A stretch of 64,000 nt of DNA from assembly GCF_954871325.1 (NCBI RefSeq), contig NC_088779.1:8682846-8746845 (forward strand), read 5' to 3'. The notes under the pieces were generated by a model, which ran no database searches, was not told the DNA's origin, and was given only the letters and a program-made list of their open reading frames with translations. The stretch comes from Gordionus sp. m RMFG-2023 (lineage: Eukaryota > Nematomorpha > Gordioida > Chordodea > Parachordodidae). How positions within the stretch are numbered: position 1 is the stretch's first letter; every line of letters begins with the position of its first letter. Below, piece by piece: positions 1 to 13,808 of this stretch. A program made the position numbers and the translations under genes.

Positions 1-338
1 AACAATATTAATTATCAGCGGAAAAGTAAAGTCTACAAAATACCACATGTTTTTTAATTTAAGACTTGATTTTAAGCAGTATATTTTAAGAATATGTTCT
101 TACCCTCGTTAATTCTAGCAGCATACATGAAAAACGACATTAAACAGTTGCCCTTGTGCAAAAAAAAACATGAAAAGTTTTAAAAATTTTTAAATTTCAA
201 TTTTTTCTTTGAAAAATAATAAATCATTTGTTATTTTAGCATATTTTTAAATTGCATCTTTTAGTGCCAATGTTTTCATCCGTTAAATTATTTTAAATTA
301 ACAGCGTGGTTTTTACGTTAATTTGATATTACTGTGTG

Positions 339-544
339 TAGTGTTGTCAAACGGCTCGTTTCAACCCGATTTTTATGAACACTAAATATTTTATCCAGAA
401 ATATGTTATATAAGCCTGAAGATTTTATTTATGAAAGATTTAAACATCTATTAGCTAAATCTCGAGATTGATGCATTCATTTCTGGCTAAAATATTGAGT
501 TAGCGTTATAAAATTCGTTCTAATCGAGCCCTTTAACAACGATA
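339..544. mobile_element. Small MITE with imperfect terminal inverted repeats
   Basis: The left end TAGTGTTGTCAAACGGCTCG and the right end CGAGCCCTTTAACAACGATA are inverted copies of each other with a few mismatches, about 20 bases each. No coding sequence lies inside the roughly 200 bases. Similar ends and similar internal words (GCTAAAAT, TAAGCC) occur at 22468-22672 and 39971-40150, so this looks like an old family of short non-autonomous DNA transposons. No clear target duplication is visible. Confidence 0.5.
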
Positions 545-3500
545 TCTCTGGGAAACAGAAGAAATTTCAAAATATGATTGTTAGATAAACACATAAAATT
601 AAATTTTTTGCAGCATCTATGAATTGAAAATACGTTTCTAATCTGTCTTTGGAAAAAAATAAGGCCATCATAAAATAGATTTTTTATTTTTCCTGTTATT
701 ATTTTTGTGGATATTTTAACTCACAGTCAATAACAATTGAAAACTTCTTTGATTAATTCTTCAAATATATATTCAAAAAAAATAAATATATTTTATATAG
801 GATCTTTATTGTTGTACAAAACAATTAATCCCAAATTTTTAATATATTTTTTAAGAACCTCCAGCTTCCACAACAATATTTTTGTCTCCTGCTTTGTTTG
901 TACTATTTCTCATTATACAAGTAATTTTATTTTTTCAAAATTATAACAAATTATTATATTAGTTCATACTCTGCTGCTTTTTCATCCTGAATCTGACGGT
1001 CATTGAAGAATGTTTTTAATTTTCATTAGTTATTTTTCCATCTCAATAAGCTGAGATAAATACATAGTTTTTTTCATTTATAATACGAAAAAGTGGTCGA
1101 AGTAAAGGCCGCAGCCCGCACCCCACGTTCATTAAAAAAATATTACAGGTCATTTTATATTTTTGTTTTTACCTAATTCAATTTTTGTTTATTGGAACTA
1201 TAAGTAAAGTGGATATTTTGAGAATGGCATTCATATTACAAAATAAAAATGATTAAACTAAAATATAACTCTTTTATAAAAATAACATAAAATTATATAT
1301 ACAAAAAAAATTATATTTAATAGATTAGTGAAGCAAACGTATATATAAATGAGAGACGTCATACTTGTTCATAATAAAAATCAATTTTTGAAGTACTTTC
1401 TCTTTTCCCCCTTATTCTAGCACTATTATGATAATAATAACCTTGATTTCCTCAATTTCAGATAATTTTAAAATATATGAGTTCATACACTTCATACAAG
1501 AACACTCACATTTCTTACCTGCATAATTGACATAGATGCTCCGATAAAATATATACCTATGTTCATTTCTGTGATGATTTTTGAGTGTACAAAATGCATT
1601 TTTTATTTTCCAATTAATTTAGTGTTCATTTTTGATCCCTTTTTTATTCAAAAATTTTAAAGCAATCTAAGGATGAATTTGGTAAAAATATGTTTTCGAT
1701 GTTTTTGATAATAAAATCTAAAAGTAAAAGCTTTAATTTATTGATATTTTATATGTATATGAGGGTAAGGCATAGAAGGCATATTATATTAATTATATTA
1801 AAATACATAAATATAGAAATATAAACTCGATTAAAGGCCGGCAAAAGTGGGTAGACGACCCACTTAAATTTAAAATGAATTAGCACCTTTTATCACCTCT
1901 TTTTATAAAAAGATAGCAACGTTCCTGATCTTAACATGGCATCTGACTGATTAAATTTAAACAATCCAAATCGACATTAAAATTTCGCGTGTGTTTATTA
2001 ACTGATAAATGCTTGGTGATAAAAAATATGTTATTAATAAAGTTCAATATTTTTATTTCATTATAGCTTTTTAAACTCTAAAGTCGATTATCTATTAGGT
2101 TCCATGATGTATTTAAGTGTTGAATATAAACATATAGTATGATAAAATGAATAAGAATTATCAATTTTATAAAGTTAAATTTTTACTCGAAATTGGGAAA
2201 ATTATGCAAAACTCTTTAATAGTATATAATTTAAAATTTTGTTTTGAAACTGATGGAAATTACAGGTTAATAATAGTATAATAACAGTGTATAAGATTTT
2301 AAAATATAATTCATTTGTTAAAGATTGTATTGTACTTTTGTAAATTAATACATAGAATTATCATGATTTAATATAATTTTATTTATTATAATCAAATATA
2401 TATTTATTTTTTACCTCTAAATTTATTTCTAATGGTGCTATCTGGTAAAATAAATTTATTTAAAAAAAATATACTATATAATATATATGTCCATATTATA
2501 CATAAATATCAATATAATAATTAACTAATATTAATTTGGTGTAGATTAATTTTCTCCCTTACATCCTTAGAGAAATATAGGTTCTTTTCGATAATTTTAA
2601 TTAAAACCTACAGCCAAATAATTTAGATTTTATTTAATACTTTTATAAAACTTTTTGTGATTTACACTTCTGGAGTTAGAGAGGTCTATTAAGTTCTCTT
2701 AGTAAAATGGCAGACTGGACATTTTCTAAAAATTACCCCTTTTTGGACTCGATAAGATCCAATTTTTTTGCATTAGAATGTCATAACATTAAATATACCA
2801 GTTTTTTATGCAATGCCTTAAAATCATTTATGAAAATTGCAGAAAATATACTAAGGCAAATGTTGACGTGGAGTTTTATAAAGTATGAGTTGTAAGTTCA
2901 AGTTATTTATATATTTATTGACCCCTACATCCATTAGAACTTACATAAATGAACGATCATTTTTTCTTCAAAGAATTAAAATTTCTAAGTATTTCAGAAA
3001 AATTAGGTTTACCCCTATATATAGGAAATTGACACCAAAATTCTAAGAAATCATTGAAAATAGCTCAATCACAAAGAAGATCGCGCAAATTTTTATAAAT
3101 AGCAGGTTCTATTATATCAATATATCTTAAGATTTTGTGCATTAATCTATATTTTAAACATATTAATTTTTTAAATATAAGGCCATTTTTGATAGATATT
3201 TATAGATTTGTATACCATGCTCATAAAATCAATTCACATATGCGATTCATGTAGTTGGCTACTAATTTCCAAAAATGGATCAAACAAGTTCATAATTGAA
3301 AACAATCCTCAAACAGCGGATTATGCATATAAATAATATTTGGAACAGATTATTTAGCTATATAAATTTGTCAATATTTTACAGTCGCTAGTCTTAATAA
3401 ATTTAAATTTTGGATGATCAATAATAAATCCGAGATGAATTTTTTAAATATTTTTTAGAAATATTTATTAAAAAATTATCTCAATCCATAGCAGATTCCT

Positions 3501-6500
3501 GACCTCCTGTTACCCGAGAAATCCCATGTTAAAAATAAGCAATTCTCCTGCACATATTAAGCGATATAGTCTTTTGTAATTTAGTCTTTCAGAGAAAGTT
3601 GGCACGCATATCATAAAATTTACAATGTAGAGGATAATCTTCAGGTTCAACGAATGAATTATAGAGGGGCCTACATTAAATTATTACATTACATACTTAT
3701 CGGATATTCAGAATTAGAAGATATTTTTCAGAAGACGAAGTTTCAATTTAGTGTTAGGTATGGCACTACCATTTCCTTTAAATTTTCATGTTTGCATATT
3801 GCATTGAATTCTTTCCTTAATTTGTTATTATGAATATGATTGTCTGGTATTTTATCTTAAAAGGCATTTTATTAAGGATAGTAGCCAGAGGTTGAAGTAG
3901 TTATTTTTATTTATTTAAATGGCATCTTGTGAAATTTTAAGGTAGGAAACCCAAGAAACTTTAAAGAAATATCGAATCACCCTAAAATTTTCAAAATTCC
4001 TTTAAACCAATAATTTTATGTTAAATTGAAATATACCTTTTCTGACATTTTCGGGTTTCATTTCAGAAGTTTCTTTTATTGCTAATTCAAAAAAAATAAT
4101 TAAAATTAATTAATTAATAGATTATACAGAAGAAACAAAATGAAGAATATATATTTTAAAAAAGTTAGTTAATATAATAGTCAATTGGATTCGAATGGTA
4201 ATAAGGAACTTTATAAAAAAAACTTAAACTTGAAAAGGCAACACAATTAGATTTATGAAATGTGTTTATTTTATTACGCAATGTTATATGAATTCTTATA
4301 TTCGCTAGTAATTCTTCAAATTCATGATCATTGGAATCTTGATAATCTATTTATAAAAAATATCATGATTAAAAAAACAGATTTTAAAATATCGAAAATT
4401 TTAAGATATTTTGCTTTAGTTAAATCTAAATAAGGTATAAATTTGATAAGTTTCAAACCTATTTTATATTTCATATAAAAGTCTATAATGATAGTAGGGC
4501 TGTTACTAACTTTAGCTAACTATAATGCCTCTTGGAATAAGGATAAATAGCCTGCGCTTCCAAAAGCAAAATATAAAGGTTAGATCTTTTGGTTATTCTT
4601 ATTTCAAATATTTTATAGAACCAAATGATTTAAATCCAGTATTACCCAAATATGTCAATAATAGAAGGAAATTTTTTTTAAAGTTTTATAATTACTGTTG
4701 AATAATTATCTGAAGCAGTTTTTTGCTTACTTTGTAGGATCTATAACATAAACAATGGTAAATCAACCTATACCTAAACGGGTTTTAGCAACTGGAAGAA
4801 AGTTTCTGAAGAGGCCTTGAAAAACATGATAATTGAAAAATATATAAATGAAGAAGATCCTGACCAAAAGATTTTTCCAAATTTTTTTGTAATGACTAAT
4901 TAACAATTTTTAAAAAACATCACCATTTTAATTTTCTACACATAAATAAATTAAAACCTTTTTGTAAAATAATATTACTGAAAATGGATTAGTAAATGAT
5001 ATTGAGGTTCTTAATTATTTGTTAAAAGTTTAGAAAATTTTAAAAATTTTGTTACATCATATTTTATCAAATTTTTATTTAATAAATATCTATGTAAAAT
5101 TATTTAATTATGGAAAACTTCAAAATTAAAGTAGACGATAGGGTAAAATATACGAATAGCTTTTCCAGTCTGAATCATAAATCTCAGAATTATCATCGAA
5201 GAAAATAAGAAACTAAAATAATGTATTAGTAAAAAAATTTAAAATAAATAAATTTACAATTGTATTAATGGCACGATGTCGAGTCCGATATCATAAACCA
5301 GAAATCACTTGGTTATAGATGAGTGTAGTAAAACAATAAAGAATTAAATTTAAAAAAAAAAAATTTCCACTCAAATTTTTAGAAGCAGTTGCTTCGGACT
5401 CCCCTTCCCTTTAAGGGGCCACTGTCGAGTTGTGAGTTAACAGTTCCATCATTAAAGAGAATTATTAAATCAGATAAATATTTGATTATGGATATAAGAA
5501 AGGGTAACTTGGTTTTACTAGGACATGAAAAAAAACATACTAAAAATTGACTTTGGAAATATTAAGGCATTTAAAAATTATCCCAACCAAAATAATATTG
5601 TTAATTCTTCATTATGAGTTTTACACTGCTTAATCATTGATCAAAATATATATCGTAATATAGTTATAAATATTTTCTTAATATAATTGAAATCTTAACA
5701 AGTATTCAAACACAATTAAACTATATCAACGTTATTACATAACATTTATGAAATCAATACTTAAATGCCACTCAAAAATTTTGTCTAACCCCTCCCCTAA
5801 ATGGGTAAAGCTAGAACCGGGCCTGGCCTCAAATTAAAAGATTGAGGTGAATTGTAAAGTTAAATGCAAATGGCCTGAAAATAAAAACCATTAAAAATAA
5901 AATTACACAATACACCAAACAGAGATACTATTATTTATTAATAGAATTTATTAATAATATATTGTATTCATAATTCATAATATTTGATAACCTTCATATT
6001 TTGGAGGTTCGGCTTCATCCATGCTTACTATAAAACAAAAGAGTTAAATTTATAAATTTAGAGATTTGTGTAATCACTATACAAATAATATTTTATAAAG
6101 TTCTTTATTACCCAATTAAAAAAAATGTGAAAATGATATCTATTATTATCATAATTCCTTTGAAAAAAAAACATAAATAAACCTTATAACTCAATATTTT
6201 ATTCATAAATATATTATGCACTCTATAAATGCACTAAAGGTTTGGGCATCTAATAGTGAAATCTCTAGATTTATATTTTTATGGCTAAATATAAATCTAT
6301 TTTTTAATGATCGGTTAGAGCCTTTTATCCAAAATAATGAAACATAATAATGACTCACCAATGTGACCCTCTGTATATATCGGATAAATAAAAATTGAAT
6401 TGCAATAAAATCTGAAATAAAATTGTGTATAATATGTGATAATTTAAATAGATCACTAGCTTGAATTTTTAAAAGCGGTTTACATTTTTTTGTATATAAG

Positions 6501-6970
6501 TTTATTAGAATTGTAAAAGTATATTTTTTTTAAATTTTATCACTATTCTCTAAAATAATTAAAACCATACACAGTTAAAATATTTTTCAAGATTCCCTTC
6601 TGCCAAATTATATCTTTAAGTAGGAAAAATAGATTTTATGTGGTAACCTTCTATGTGCTAAGTTGGGTGATACAGTCATATAGGAATTTATAAAAATAAT
6701 TACTGATATATAAATCAAAACTGGTTTATAAGACTTAAAATATCAAAAAGTTCAAACCGGTTCATTCACAGGAATTTTTAGAGGTTCGGTTTATTGTTCA
6801 TTTATTATTATAACCATACCAAATAAAGTAAAAATAGTCAACAAAATTATTAAATTGATTTTGACCATATTAGCCAAATTATATTTGACGCACACGACTT
6901 TAATTTAAATAATAAATATTTTATACAATTACTTAAAAAATTTTCAAATATATTTTAAAATATAAAATAA
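545..6970. other. AT-rich spacer without a supportable gene
   Basis: Short open frames here are isolated, start on weak codons and have no recognisable motif, so I see no gene. Repeat-like traces only: a MITE-like end (TAGGGCTGTTACTAAC) near 4497, and a stretch at 6235-6325 that resembles the small MITE family at 339-544. A diverged block at 6348-6460 (TGACTCACC, then CTCTGTA, then AATCTG) recurs at 9242-9355. Confidence 0.6.
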
Positions 6971-7968
6971 CAGTAGGCATAGCTAGGATTTTGTTGGGGG
7001 AAGCACTATTAACTCGATATTTATAAATATTTAGGTTCATTTATTGCAGCCTTTGACTAAATATTCTTTAAATTTCACTTTTTTATTAAAACTTATTTTA
7101 TGAAAATTTTGAATTATTTTTATTAATAGTCCTTATTTTAAAAATTTTATCAGCTCATAGTTATTTTTCTTTTAAATTAAGGGATATATTTACTTTTTGG
7201 TGAAGAAGAGATAGGATAGGGGAAGGGGGTTTATTAGCTTAAAAAGATCCAAAAATAATAGTGCTGTGAAGTAACGTCAGAAAATTAACGTCGTTACTAA
7301 CGACGTTACTTTTTTTGAAGGAAAGGAACGCCATTCGTTACCTTCTTCTAGAGGTAACGAGTAACGATAAAGCGTTTCTTTTTTTTTGAGTAACGGTAAC
7401 GCAAAACGTTTCTCGTTGCTTTATATTTTTTCTTAAAAAATAAACAAAAAGAAAAAGATATTTTATTGTATTATAATTACTTTTATTTATTTTTTAATTA
7501 ATTTAAGCCGAGTTTTAATTCATATCAACCCCTTCCTTCATTTTTATTTTAAATTCTGCTGTAAAAAAAATAAATTGTAAGCTACCAATTGTAAAAGTCC
7601 ACTTTGTTCAATAATATCTAATTAAGATCGTAAACTATTTAATAAAATATTATAATAATTATCAAAAACTATACAAAATATGAATTGATTCCACCTTTCA
7701 TGTCTTCTCCACCCCAAAAGGCACACAAAGGAACATCTGTTGTTCTTCACCAAAACTCCATGTATTCACTCCTTTCAACTCCCATCCCCAAGGAAAATTA
7801 AGTATTATGTCAGAAAATGTTTGACATTTAGTATATTATATTAAATTTATTTCTTCTTTTTTTCAACAGCTACAACAGTTGTTAAATTTTCTGTCGAAAT
7901 TAATATTCAATCAAAATTCAAAGTAAATGTTAATAATGATATTATTATTCTTATATTTTTAGAATATT

Positions 7969-8152
7969 ATGTCTATAGTGCTTACATCTTCAGATGAAGA
8001 TGATTTAACTCTTCCCTGGCCCCAATTTTAAATATATTATAAACCAATAAAGAAATCCTACCAAGTCTACACTTTGTAAATGTAAATTATATCCTAACAC
8101 GAATATTTCAACCTCAATGTCTAGCAGTTCAAACTTAAAAAAGCATTTGAAG
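7969..8152 (+). pseudogene. BED-finger exon remnant of a hAT transposase
   Basis: After a plausible acceptor (TTTTTAG) there is an ATG at 7969 with an acidic start, MSIVLTSSDEDDLTLPWPQF. A later block at 8057-8152 reads PTKSTLCKCKLYPNTNIS and then SSSSNLKKHLK. This has the BED zinc-finger layout of paired cysteines followed by a SNLKKHL helix with the histidine. The two blocks are not in one open frame, so a frameshift has occurred. The block ends at AAG|GTAAAAAG, a good donor. Nothing matching the hAT catalytic core follows before the nested element. Confidence 0.6.
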
Positions 8153-8240
8153 GTAAAAAGATAAATTAATATTTCATTATTTTAAACATTACTTCTTTTA
8201 TAATATTTTGAAAAGCTTAATCATGGAATTAAAATATAAG

Positions 8241-9043
8241 TAGGGCTGTGTCGATATTAAATATCGAATCGGCACCGATATTTGGCGTTTTCTAAAAATA
8301 TCGGTTCTGGCCGATACCTGTAATAAACCGATCCAATCTTTTTTCTATTCTTTTTTAGTTATTTTATCTTATGTATATTTATTTTAGATTATTATAATAT
8401 TTTATAAATAATTTTTTTTAAACAATGCAAATGCAAAACACCCTCTATATTTTATTCTTTTTTAAAATAGATTTATAGTATTTTAAAATTTATTTTTATT
8501 AAAATAGAAAGGAAAACCCAAAATTTTAATTATTTTAAATCTTTTTAAATAATAACGCCAATTTTATTATTTATACTTTAAATAAAAGAATATTTATAAA
8601 TATGGTATCTGAATTATGGAAATATTTTACAAAAGACAAAGATAATTTTGCAAAATGCGTTATCTGTGGAATTACATGAGTTCTTCAGTACGGCAGGGGA
8701 TATAGATAATCCATATCATAGAAGCTTATTGCCAGAAAATCTAGAGGCTCTCATATTTAATTTAAAAAATCTAATATATTATAATTTTACCAACATAAAA
8801 TGGATATATAATCAAATATATGTTTTTAAATTATATTCTTAATTGTAGAAAGAAAAAAAAAAAATTAAATGCATAATTTGATATTTTGCATAAAAAATAT
8901 TGATTTCTTAATTAGTAATTACATTTGGTTCAAAGGGGTATGTTGAAAAATCAATATAAATATCAGATCGGTATCAGTATCGGATCGGTTTTGAAGCATA
9001 TCAGATCGGATCGGTAAAAAATATGTGGATAGGCACAGACCTA
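8241..9043 (+). mobile_element. Nested internally deleted hAT with perfect 8-bp TSD
   Basis: The ends TAGGGCTGTGTCGATAT and ATGTGGATAGGCACAGACCTA are inverted repeats, and the 8-mer AATATAAG flanks both sides exactly (8233-8240 and 9044-9051). Both subterminal zones are rich in ATATCG and GATCGG words. The only coding matter is a BED-finger N-terminus joined to a transposase C-terminus, so the catalytic middle has been lost. This is the classic form of a non-autonomous deletion derivative. It is the youngest layer of the nest, since its duplication is intact. Confidence 0.85.
8602..8842 (+). pseudogene. hAT transposase, N-terminus joined to C-terminus by deletion
   Basis: From the ATG at 8602 the frame reads MVSELWKYFTKDKDNFAKCV then ICGIT and stops at 8679. 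SELWKYFTKD and the CxxC pair are the start of a BED zinc finger. In another frame, overlapping at about 8670, comes HEFFSTAGDIDNPYHRSLLP and then ENLEALIFNLKN, which is the C-terminal hAT dimerisation segment (STAGD...LLPEN...L). The two halves meet within about 20 bases. The whole RNase-H-like catalytic domain is missing, so the locus cannot encode an active transposase. Confidence 0.75.
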
Positions 9044-9237
9044 AATATAAGTAATTAATTTATACTACAGTATTGAGTTGGGGGCCAACATTAAAAACAA
9101 CGAGTAACGGTAACGCGTTCTTTCTTTCAGATGTAACGAGTAACGGTAACGCGTTTCTTTTTTGTAGTAACGTTTACAGCACTAAAATATAATCAAATTG
9201 AAAGATGAAACCCCCCCCCCTCCTAGCTACGCGTTTG

Positions 9238-12122
9238 ATATAATGACTCACCTCTATTCTCTGTAGATGATAGATAAAAAAAATAAAATTGATAGAAATT
9301 TAAATCTGCAATGAAATCATAATTTAATGCATAACGATAATTTAAATTGTTTACAAAAGACTTTATTATGCAAAACAAAAAATTAAATTAATTTAATAAA
9401 AAAAAATAATTTCTCCAAAAATAAAAAAGATTTTTATTATTTTCCAAAAAAAATAATTTTTAAGCAAGATTTAAGTTTCATACCTATATAATAAGCCCTG
9501 GGATCTAGTAAAAAATATTTCAACGTTTAATTTGTAAAATTTCTATCGTCAATAAATTACGATTACGAAAATTAAGAAGAATATCAGCAATGAATTTGCA
9601 TTAACCACAAATGTCGAATACCGAATATAGATATTTTTGTCAATGCATTACCTTTAATATATACTGAGAATGCATAGATCAAATGGAAATCAAAGACCGT
9701 GAGCGGGCAAAATTTTATATAGCAGAAAAAGGGGGGAGGCGGCTATTCTTATGAGCCAATATGTTTTTAAGCTCTATTGGTTATTTTTTTAATAATGTAA
9801 ATAGGCTGTAACCTTATACTTTTAGTAGAAGTTGCTGCATTAAGTTCAAAACCAAAAAGGGCGTTACTATGGTGACTTGGTTCCTACTAATTAGGCCAAA
9901 AAACTTTCCAAACCAAATCCCAGACATTAAAATGAATCGCTTTTTTTAACTAATTTTTAATTTTGTGTAATATGTTTGAAATAACTAAAAATAGGAGAAT
10001 TTTTTTATTATTTTTTATATGATATTCGAATTAAATGAGAAGAAAATATGAAAAATGTTGTTTATTATTATTTTTTATTCTCAAAATAAGAGAACTTTGA
10101 CAACGGCAAACTATGCAAGAAAAATTAATTTTCATTTTTTTTGAATTGTACTGGAAATCAACAAATAAGAGCAGATCGATTGGAGCGGGCTTTTTCTCGA
10201 GGACCGCAGTTCGGGTGGGTTATTCCTTACTATTCAATTTATATTTTTTAGTAAATTTTTATGTATATATTTTATTTAGTTCATTTTTATTTTACAATAT
10301 AAACGAAAAGTTTGTCAAAAAGTCATCTTACTTTTAAATTAATTATTTGCATTATTTCTTATAGTGTTCATATTTGATTTGATATTGTTAGCATCTTATA
10401 ATTAATGAAATGATAAAACTAGAATTAAATTGACCATGCCGAACCAGTTTTTTTGTATAGGACCACCTTTACCAAGTCATTATATATTATTTATAAAAAC
10501 AGTTTACTTTTAATATTTGCCAACATATCCGTGGAAAAATCTATCAATCTTCTACGGTTTTTCCCCCAGAAATTATTATATTTTGGATAAGGTATATATA
10601 TATATTAAAGAAAAAAGGGATGACAAAAGTAGCTTTAACTCTAATGGACCTCGAAGCCAAAGATTTAAAAATAATAGATTTTGTGGGAACTATGAGCTAT
10701 AACATATAACATCCTAGTAGGGAAGAGATATTTTTTTTTACTATATATACAATTTGAGATGGATAACAATGCTCTACAAAATTTTTAGATAATACCCAGC
10801 AATGTTACTTATTATATGCATTCTTTAATCCTCCCCCTCCCCGTTTAAACAACATTCTAATTGGTTTAATACATTTTTGTGCCCTGATCTCTATGTAGTG
10901 TAACATGCGTCGCCTATTCTTAGTTATGATTACTTTTGGGTGAGTGGGGTAAAGGAAACAAGGCTATAAAAATAGGTGTTATAAAATATTCAATTTAATC
11001 TAAAAAAAAATTGATAAAGATAAAAAAAAAATTAATTCGAAGCCTCTATTTCATATGATAGAATTCTGGGGAATTGCCCATTAGACTCGTTACTTTCTTC
11101 GTGGAAGAATAAGTCAGAACTTTGGGTGCCATATGCCTAGGTAGGGGGCTAGCTATGGAATGTAACAGCGTCTGAGTTAAGGTTGGAAGGAAAAATATTT
11201 ACACAAGAAAAATAACAATGATAAATATTTTCCACAAGTCGAGATGGTTCGAGAACAAAACTTAGGTTAGATATATATTCAATAAATAAATGGTTGATTC
11301 ATGTTGTTGGTGCCGATAATAATTTTCGTGAGATCTTGGTAATTGAACCTGTATACTACGAACCAGGATATTTTGTATGAGGATTTGCTGCTATTTACAG
11401 CCAAATCAAAAAAGGACAGATACTTAAACCAAATTTTTTTTTAGCCTATAATAAAAATGAATAAATCTAATTTTGTAATTTCACTACTATTATTATTTAA
11501 AGTTGTATTTTGATTATGATTAAGAACTAGCCGATCCAATTCTTATTTCTCGGAAAAATGTTTTTTTCTATATAGATCTTTATCAATTGGATTTTTTAAA
11601 TTTGTTAAAATAAAATGCCTTCGCAGTATTGTGATAGCCAAAAAACTCATGAAATAAAATGACATTCAACGCGGTAATGCATTCACATTATATTTTTATG
11701 GGATTCAACTTTGAATATGTTTTTAGCTGAAAAAGCTTGACAGAATTGAAAAATTAACTTTTATAAATATACTTTATTTTTCCTCGATTTAATTTAAGCG
11801 CTTATTACAACATCTTCCAAAATAATGGTTTTAACTCGAAACTTACCTGCTACATATTACTCAAGAAAACATATTAATAAATACATCACATATATATTTA
11901 AAATTTATAAATATTAAAACCTTCAATCAAGTAAGTTTTAACGCAAGCACGTTCACCCGAATGTGTTGACCATTCTTTAGAATAATTTCAAAGTTTTATA
12001 TATAAAAATTTGAAATAGAATAAAATACAAGATTGATAATTATAAAAATATAAATATAATAATAAAACCCGATAAGTAATAATTTCTTTTATTAAAATTT
12101 ACCATTTGCTCTTTTTTTTCTC
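9238..12122. other. AT-rich spacer
   Basis: No gene is supported. A diverged copy of the 6348-6460 block lies at 9242-9355. The open frames at 10113-10337 and 10517-10702 lack motifs and have AT-driven composition. A G-rich word TAGGTAGGGGGCTAGC near 11139 resembles a terminus of the CATAGGCGTAGCC family, but no partner end was found. Confidence 0.5.
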
Positions 12123-12330
12123 ATGTTGGGCAGTACCAGGAATACTTGTATCTAAGACACAAGATCCTTTTTTTACTTATACTCAGTATATTTTTGTAAT
12201 TTTTAATGGAATACTAGTATCTATCTAAGAACCTTTATTATGAAAGGAATCTTGTTTCATTTTCTTGACAAAAGATACAGACAAAGATTCTTTTTAATAT
12301 TCATGTTTAAAGAATTTACATCAACGAATA
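12123..12330. mobile_element. Solo end of the TTGGGCAGTA hAT family
   Basis: TGTTGGGCAGTACC followed by ACTTGTATCTAAGACACAAG closely matches the reverse complement of the right end of the hAT at 17020-19098 (GGGTTGGGCAGTATC, then TTTGTATCTAAGATACAAG). GATAC-type words continue to about 12310. I found no opposite terminus and no transposase coding nearby, so this is a truncated fragment of that family. Confidence 0.5.
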
Positions 12331-13808
12331 TAACCTTATTTTCAGCTGAAAAATTTACAACTCTTATTAAGATAAATTAACACCAAAACAAAATAAGTAA
12401 AGAATACATTTTATATATAAATGTAACTCTAGAATATAGTTACCAATTTTATAATATTTTTTATTTGTGTGATAAACACTCATGATAGTGAAGAAAAAGG
12501 TAGTAAAAGTGAAATCATAGAAAGTTTCCCTGAATCAAATCGAATTTATAAATTTAGATAGAAAATTTTTAAAATATTTTAAGTCATTCACAAAAGACAA
12601 TGTACAAACAAAAAAAATGACAAAGGATTATCAAGACATATCATGTGTTCCTCTCTTTATCCGTAATTGTCAAAAGATAGTCTTTCTGTAATTTATTCAA
12701 GGAATCTTGTAAGGTTTTACTATGAAATAATAGAAAAAGGCTTTTCTTGATGTTAAAATAATTTTTAATTATAGGGATGTAGCTATAAATTTTTATTTAA
12801 ATAAATAAATTACCTGAGCACGTAACTTAAGAAGAATATATTTACAATATATTAATATAAGCGAGGATTCAAATAATGCCGGTTATTATTTATTATAATA
12901 ATGATAATTGGTAAAGATAGCATGATGTAAAGGTTTGGGTGATATAAATCTATAACCAATCTTTTACGATGACAATTACAACCAGTTTAGCCTTAACCGA
13001 AATTCGAGACCAAATTTAAATTAAGTTGCCTTTATTTTATAGGGAATAGAATGTATGAATATTTAAACAAGAATTATATTAATACTTAGTTAACCTTGGG
13101 TATTTAAAACATCAAAATAATTTAATACCATTATAATAAACCTTTACTTTAATTTCTAAATGATTAATTTCTCAAAATATCAATCGAATAAGGAAAGGAG
13201 TCAATTAAAAGGGAAAAGTTTTTACAGCTAAGGGAAAAAAGTTTCCAGAAATATATTATTTTTTTGTTGTCTTGATAATCCTGATATGACTTTTTTTCCT
13301 AATTTTTTATTTTTATAATATTTTTTTCAAACCTTTTAATATATTTTTATCTTACTTTCTTAATTTTCCTTAAATAAATTTTCTCATTTTTTTATTAATT
13401 TTTATACCTTATTTTTTTCTGTCATCATTCTTTAATTTTAGACATTAAATCATTTTTCCCACTTTTTCCATAACATTTTAACATATAATCAAAAATCAAG
13501 AAAATGTGTTTTTTTAATGGAAAGATTTGTCAAAATTAAAAATCCTGATTATGAGGAGAGGAATTCATTAATAAGGAGTTCTAAATTGTTGAAGAAGGGA
13601 AATTGTTAAATAAATATAATTTTTGCTTTTTATATCTTAATTATAATAAAATATTTATCATAGTCTCTTCTTGAGAGTCATATTGAATGAGAAATATGAA
13701 ACAATCATTAAAGTCTAGAAGAATGAAATTTCTCCTAAATATTTATAATAACAGCAAAAAAATGATGTAAACAAATACATTGGTAATCTCAAATCATCGT
13801 ATTCAGTC
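12331..13808. other. AT-rich spacer, nothing recognised
   Basis: The sequence is AT-rich throughout, with T-rich stretches around 13250-13450. No open frame of useful length, terminal repeat pair or RNA-gene box was seen. Confidence 0.5.

Larger units (their letters stand above)
7259..9184 (+). mobile_element. hAT transposon with GTAACG-rich ends, itself interrupted
   Basis: The termini TAGTGCTGTGAAGTAACG (left) and CGTTTACAGCACTA (right) are inverted repeats, and both subterminal zones are full of GTAACG/CGTTAC words. The flanking 8-mers AAAAATAA and AAATATAA agree at 7 of 8 positions, as expected for a hAT target duplication. Inside is an N-terminal exon remnant of a BED-finger transposase (7969-8152) and a complete second hAT insertion (8241-9043). 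No catalytic region is left, so the copy is non-autonomous. Confidence 0.75.
6971..9237. mobile_element. Old 'CATAGGCGTAGCC'-type TIR element split by nested hATs
   Basis: The left end CAGTAGGCATAGCTAGG followed by GGGGG matches the left terminus of the two well-preserved family members at 26653-27778 and 40250-41366. The right end at 9211-9237 (a C run, then CTAGCTACGCGTTTG) matches their other terminus. Only about 330 bases are left of this copy: 6971-7258 and 9185-9237. Everything between is a younger hAT insertion, which itself carries another hAT. The possible 8-bp target duplication matches at only about 6 positions, which fits an old copy. Confidence 0.55.

Noticed and set aside
2707-2895. 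62-codon open frame starting MADWTFSKNY
   Set aside because: Plausible start but no motif, no neighbour and AT-driven residues after the first third; not enough to call a gene.
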